Of a stretch of 6,500 nt of DNA, positions 5,969-6,500 are shown one piece after another (position 1 is the stretch's first letter; each line of letters starts with the position of its first letter). The DNA lies in assembly GCA_035460965.1 (NCBI GenBank), contig DATHWB010000079.1:1-6500 (forward strand), in the 5' to 3' direction. Below the pieces are notes generated by a model. The model did no database searches. It worked only from the letters and a program-made list of their open reading frames with translations, and had not been told where the DNA came from. The position numbers were made by a program, and so were the translations under genes. Source of the stretch: DATHWB01 sp035460965. GTDB lineage: Bacteria > Actinomycetota > Acidimicrobiia > Spongiisociales > ZC4RG35.

Positions 5969-6333
5969 GGCGAGGCGTCCTTTCGTCGGGTGTATCCGGC
6001 CAGCGTGAAAAAGACCCCCGCGAGCACCGTCGCTACCAGGAGGATGGCGAAGGGATACCCGACATCGTCACCCCCTCCCGCCTGGAGCCACATACCGGTG
6101 AACACCACTCCCGCCGCGAACAGCAGCGGTCCGACGATCTTGGGGTAGAGCCAACAGCCCGCCAGGAACGTCACCCCGACGGCGAGCTGGATGAGGTGGC
6201 CCAACCATCCCTCCTCGCCTCCGAAGCCTTCCTCGACTGCGAAGATCGTGACGATGACGAGCGGGATGCCGAGCAGCCCGGCTCCGAGCCACTTCCACCT
6301 GCGTTTCGCATCGTGTCGCTCGACGGTCCGCAT
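5965..6333 (-). CDS. Small four-helix integral membrane protein of unknown function
   Basis: This is a 122-aa protein starting MRTVERHDAKRRWKW. The basic N-terminus is followed by four hydrophobic segments, approximately WLGAGLLGIPLVIVTIFAV, HLIQLAVGVTFLAGCWLYP, VGPLLFAAGVVFTGMWL and YPFAILLVATVLAGVFFTLAG, and a basic tail (YTRRKDASP). By the positive-inside rule both ends should face the cytoplasm. The loop between helices 1 and 2 is acidic and glycine-rich (EEGFGGEEG). I do not recognise it with confidence; the size and helix pattern resemble generic small four-helix DUF families. ATG 6333 was chosen over an open frame extending to 6429 because GGAGGT (6343-6338) lies 4 nt upstream and the extra residues are not membrane-protein-like. 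It overlaps the lipoprotein gene by 4 bp and probably forms a two-gene operon with it. Confidence 0.78.
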   Translation of the reverse strand: MRTVERHDAKRRWKWLGAGLLGIPLVIVTIFAVEEGFGGEEGWLGHLIQLAVGVTFLAGCWLYPKIVGPLLFAAGVVFTGMWLQAGGGDDVGYPFAILLVATVLAGVFFTLAGYTRRKDASP

Positions 6334-6337
6334 GGCC

Positions 6338-6343
6338 ACCTCC
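6338..6343 (-). promoter_or_regulatory. Shine-Dalgarno site deciding the start of the four-helix membrane protein
   Basis: On the minus strand GGAGGT lies 4 nt ahead of the ATG at 6333-6331. It is the strongest ribosome binding site seen in the window and argues against the longer frame that stays open to 6429. Confidence 0.75.
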
Positions 6344-6447
6344 GCGATCTCTCCCCAGCAGTATCCGTCCGCTGGTGGGTTGGCGAGTAGGGCCGTTCGC
6401 GCAGGATTCTGAGACGCGCCCGAAAGCACTCGTTCTGTGGGCTGGTT

Positions 6448-6463
6448 GGTACGCCGGCGTACC
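6448..6463. promoter_or_regulatory. Perfect 16-bp palindrome, candidate operator
   Basis: GGTACGCCGGCGTACC reads identically on both strands without a spacer. It lies 115 bp upstream of the membrane-protein start and about 30 bp upstream of a possible plus-strand start at the right edge. The half-site GGTACGC recurs at 6475-6481. Uninterrupted palindromes of this size in a promoter region are typical binding sites for dimeric regulators such as TetR- or GntR-type proteins. No regulator gene is in the window, so the binding protein is unknown. The symmetry is seen; the operator role is inferred. Confidence 0.45.
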
Positions 6464-6500
6464 GAGGAACCCTGGGTACGCGAGGAAGGGGCGGGTGAGC

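Noticed and set aside
6334..6429. N-terminal extension of the four-helix membrane protein up to 6429.
   Set aside because: GGAGGT directly precedes ATG 6333, and the extra 32 residues are not signal- or membrane-like.
1..6500. tRNA, rRNA, CRISPR repeats, insertion sequences, attachment sites or phage and defence genes.
   Set aside because: No cloverleaf pattern, regularly spaced repeats, transposase motifs or terminal inverted repeats were seen by eye on either strand.

Overview
The DNA is strongly GC-rich (roughly two thirds by eye), with G/C-ending codons, several GTG or TTG starts and stop/start overlaps of the GTGA type. This fits a high-GC bacterium. Actinomycetota, perhaps an Acidimicrobiia-like lineage, is my best guess from overall style and the gene families. 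No taxonomic marker is present, so this is an inference; Chloroflexota or another GC-rich phylum is possible.

Layout from left to right. (1) 1-142, minus strand: the first 47 codons of a class I SAM-dependent O-methyltransferase running off the left edge, possibly read as a leaderless message. (2) 143-265: a 123-bp divergent intergenic region. (3) 266-3006, plus strand: nfnA and nfnB (both subunits of an electron-bifurcating NADH/ferredoxin:NADP+ transhydrogenase, also annotated as sulfide dehydrogenase SudBA) overlapping by 4 bp, then a GNAT acetyltransferase 24 bp downstream. (4) 3015-3052: a perfect 14-bp GC-rich hairpin just after the acetyltransferase stop, probably a transcription end or attenuator. 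(5) 3090-5521, plus strand: a CapA/PgsA-type metallophosphatase-fold protein and a CPA1 (NhaP-like) Na+/K+:H+ antiporter, overlapping by 4 bp. (6) 5552-6333, minus strand, converging on the antiporter: a four-helix membrane protein and a small predicted lipoprotein, again overlapping by 4 bp. (7) 6334-6500: upstream region with a perfect 16-bp palindrome and a possible divergent start codon at the right edge.

How the parts work together: NfnAB would move electrons between NADH, ferredoxin and NADPH, setting the redox supply for biosynthesis. The antiporter would exchange cations for protons at the inner membrane. The CapA-like protein is translationally tied to the antiporter, but no functional link is established. 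The membrane protein/lipoprotein pair looks like a small envelope-associated operon of unknown role. I see no CRISPR, transposon, phage, toxin-antitoxin or defence genes and no RNA gene. The window reads as ordinary chromosomal housekeeping and accessory metabolism with a few odd variants, not as a clear new system.
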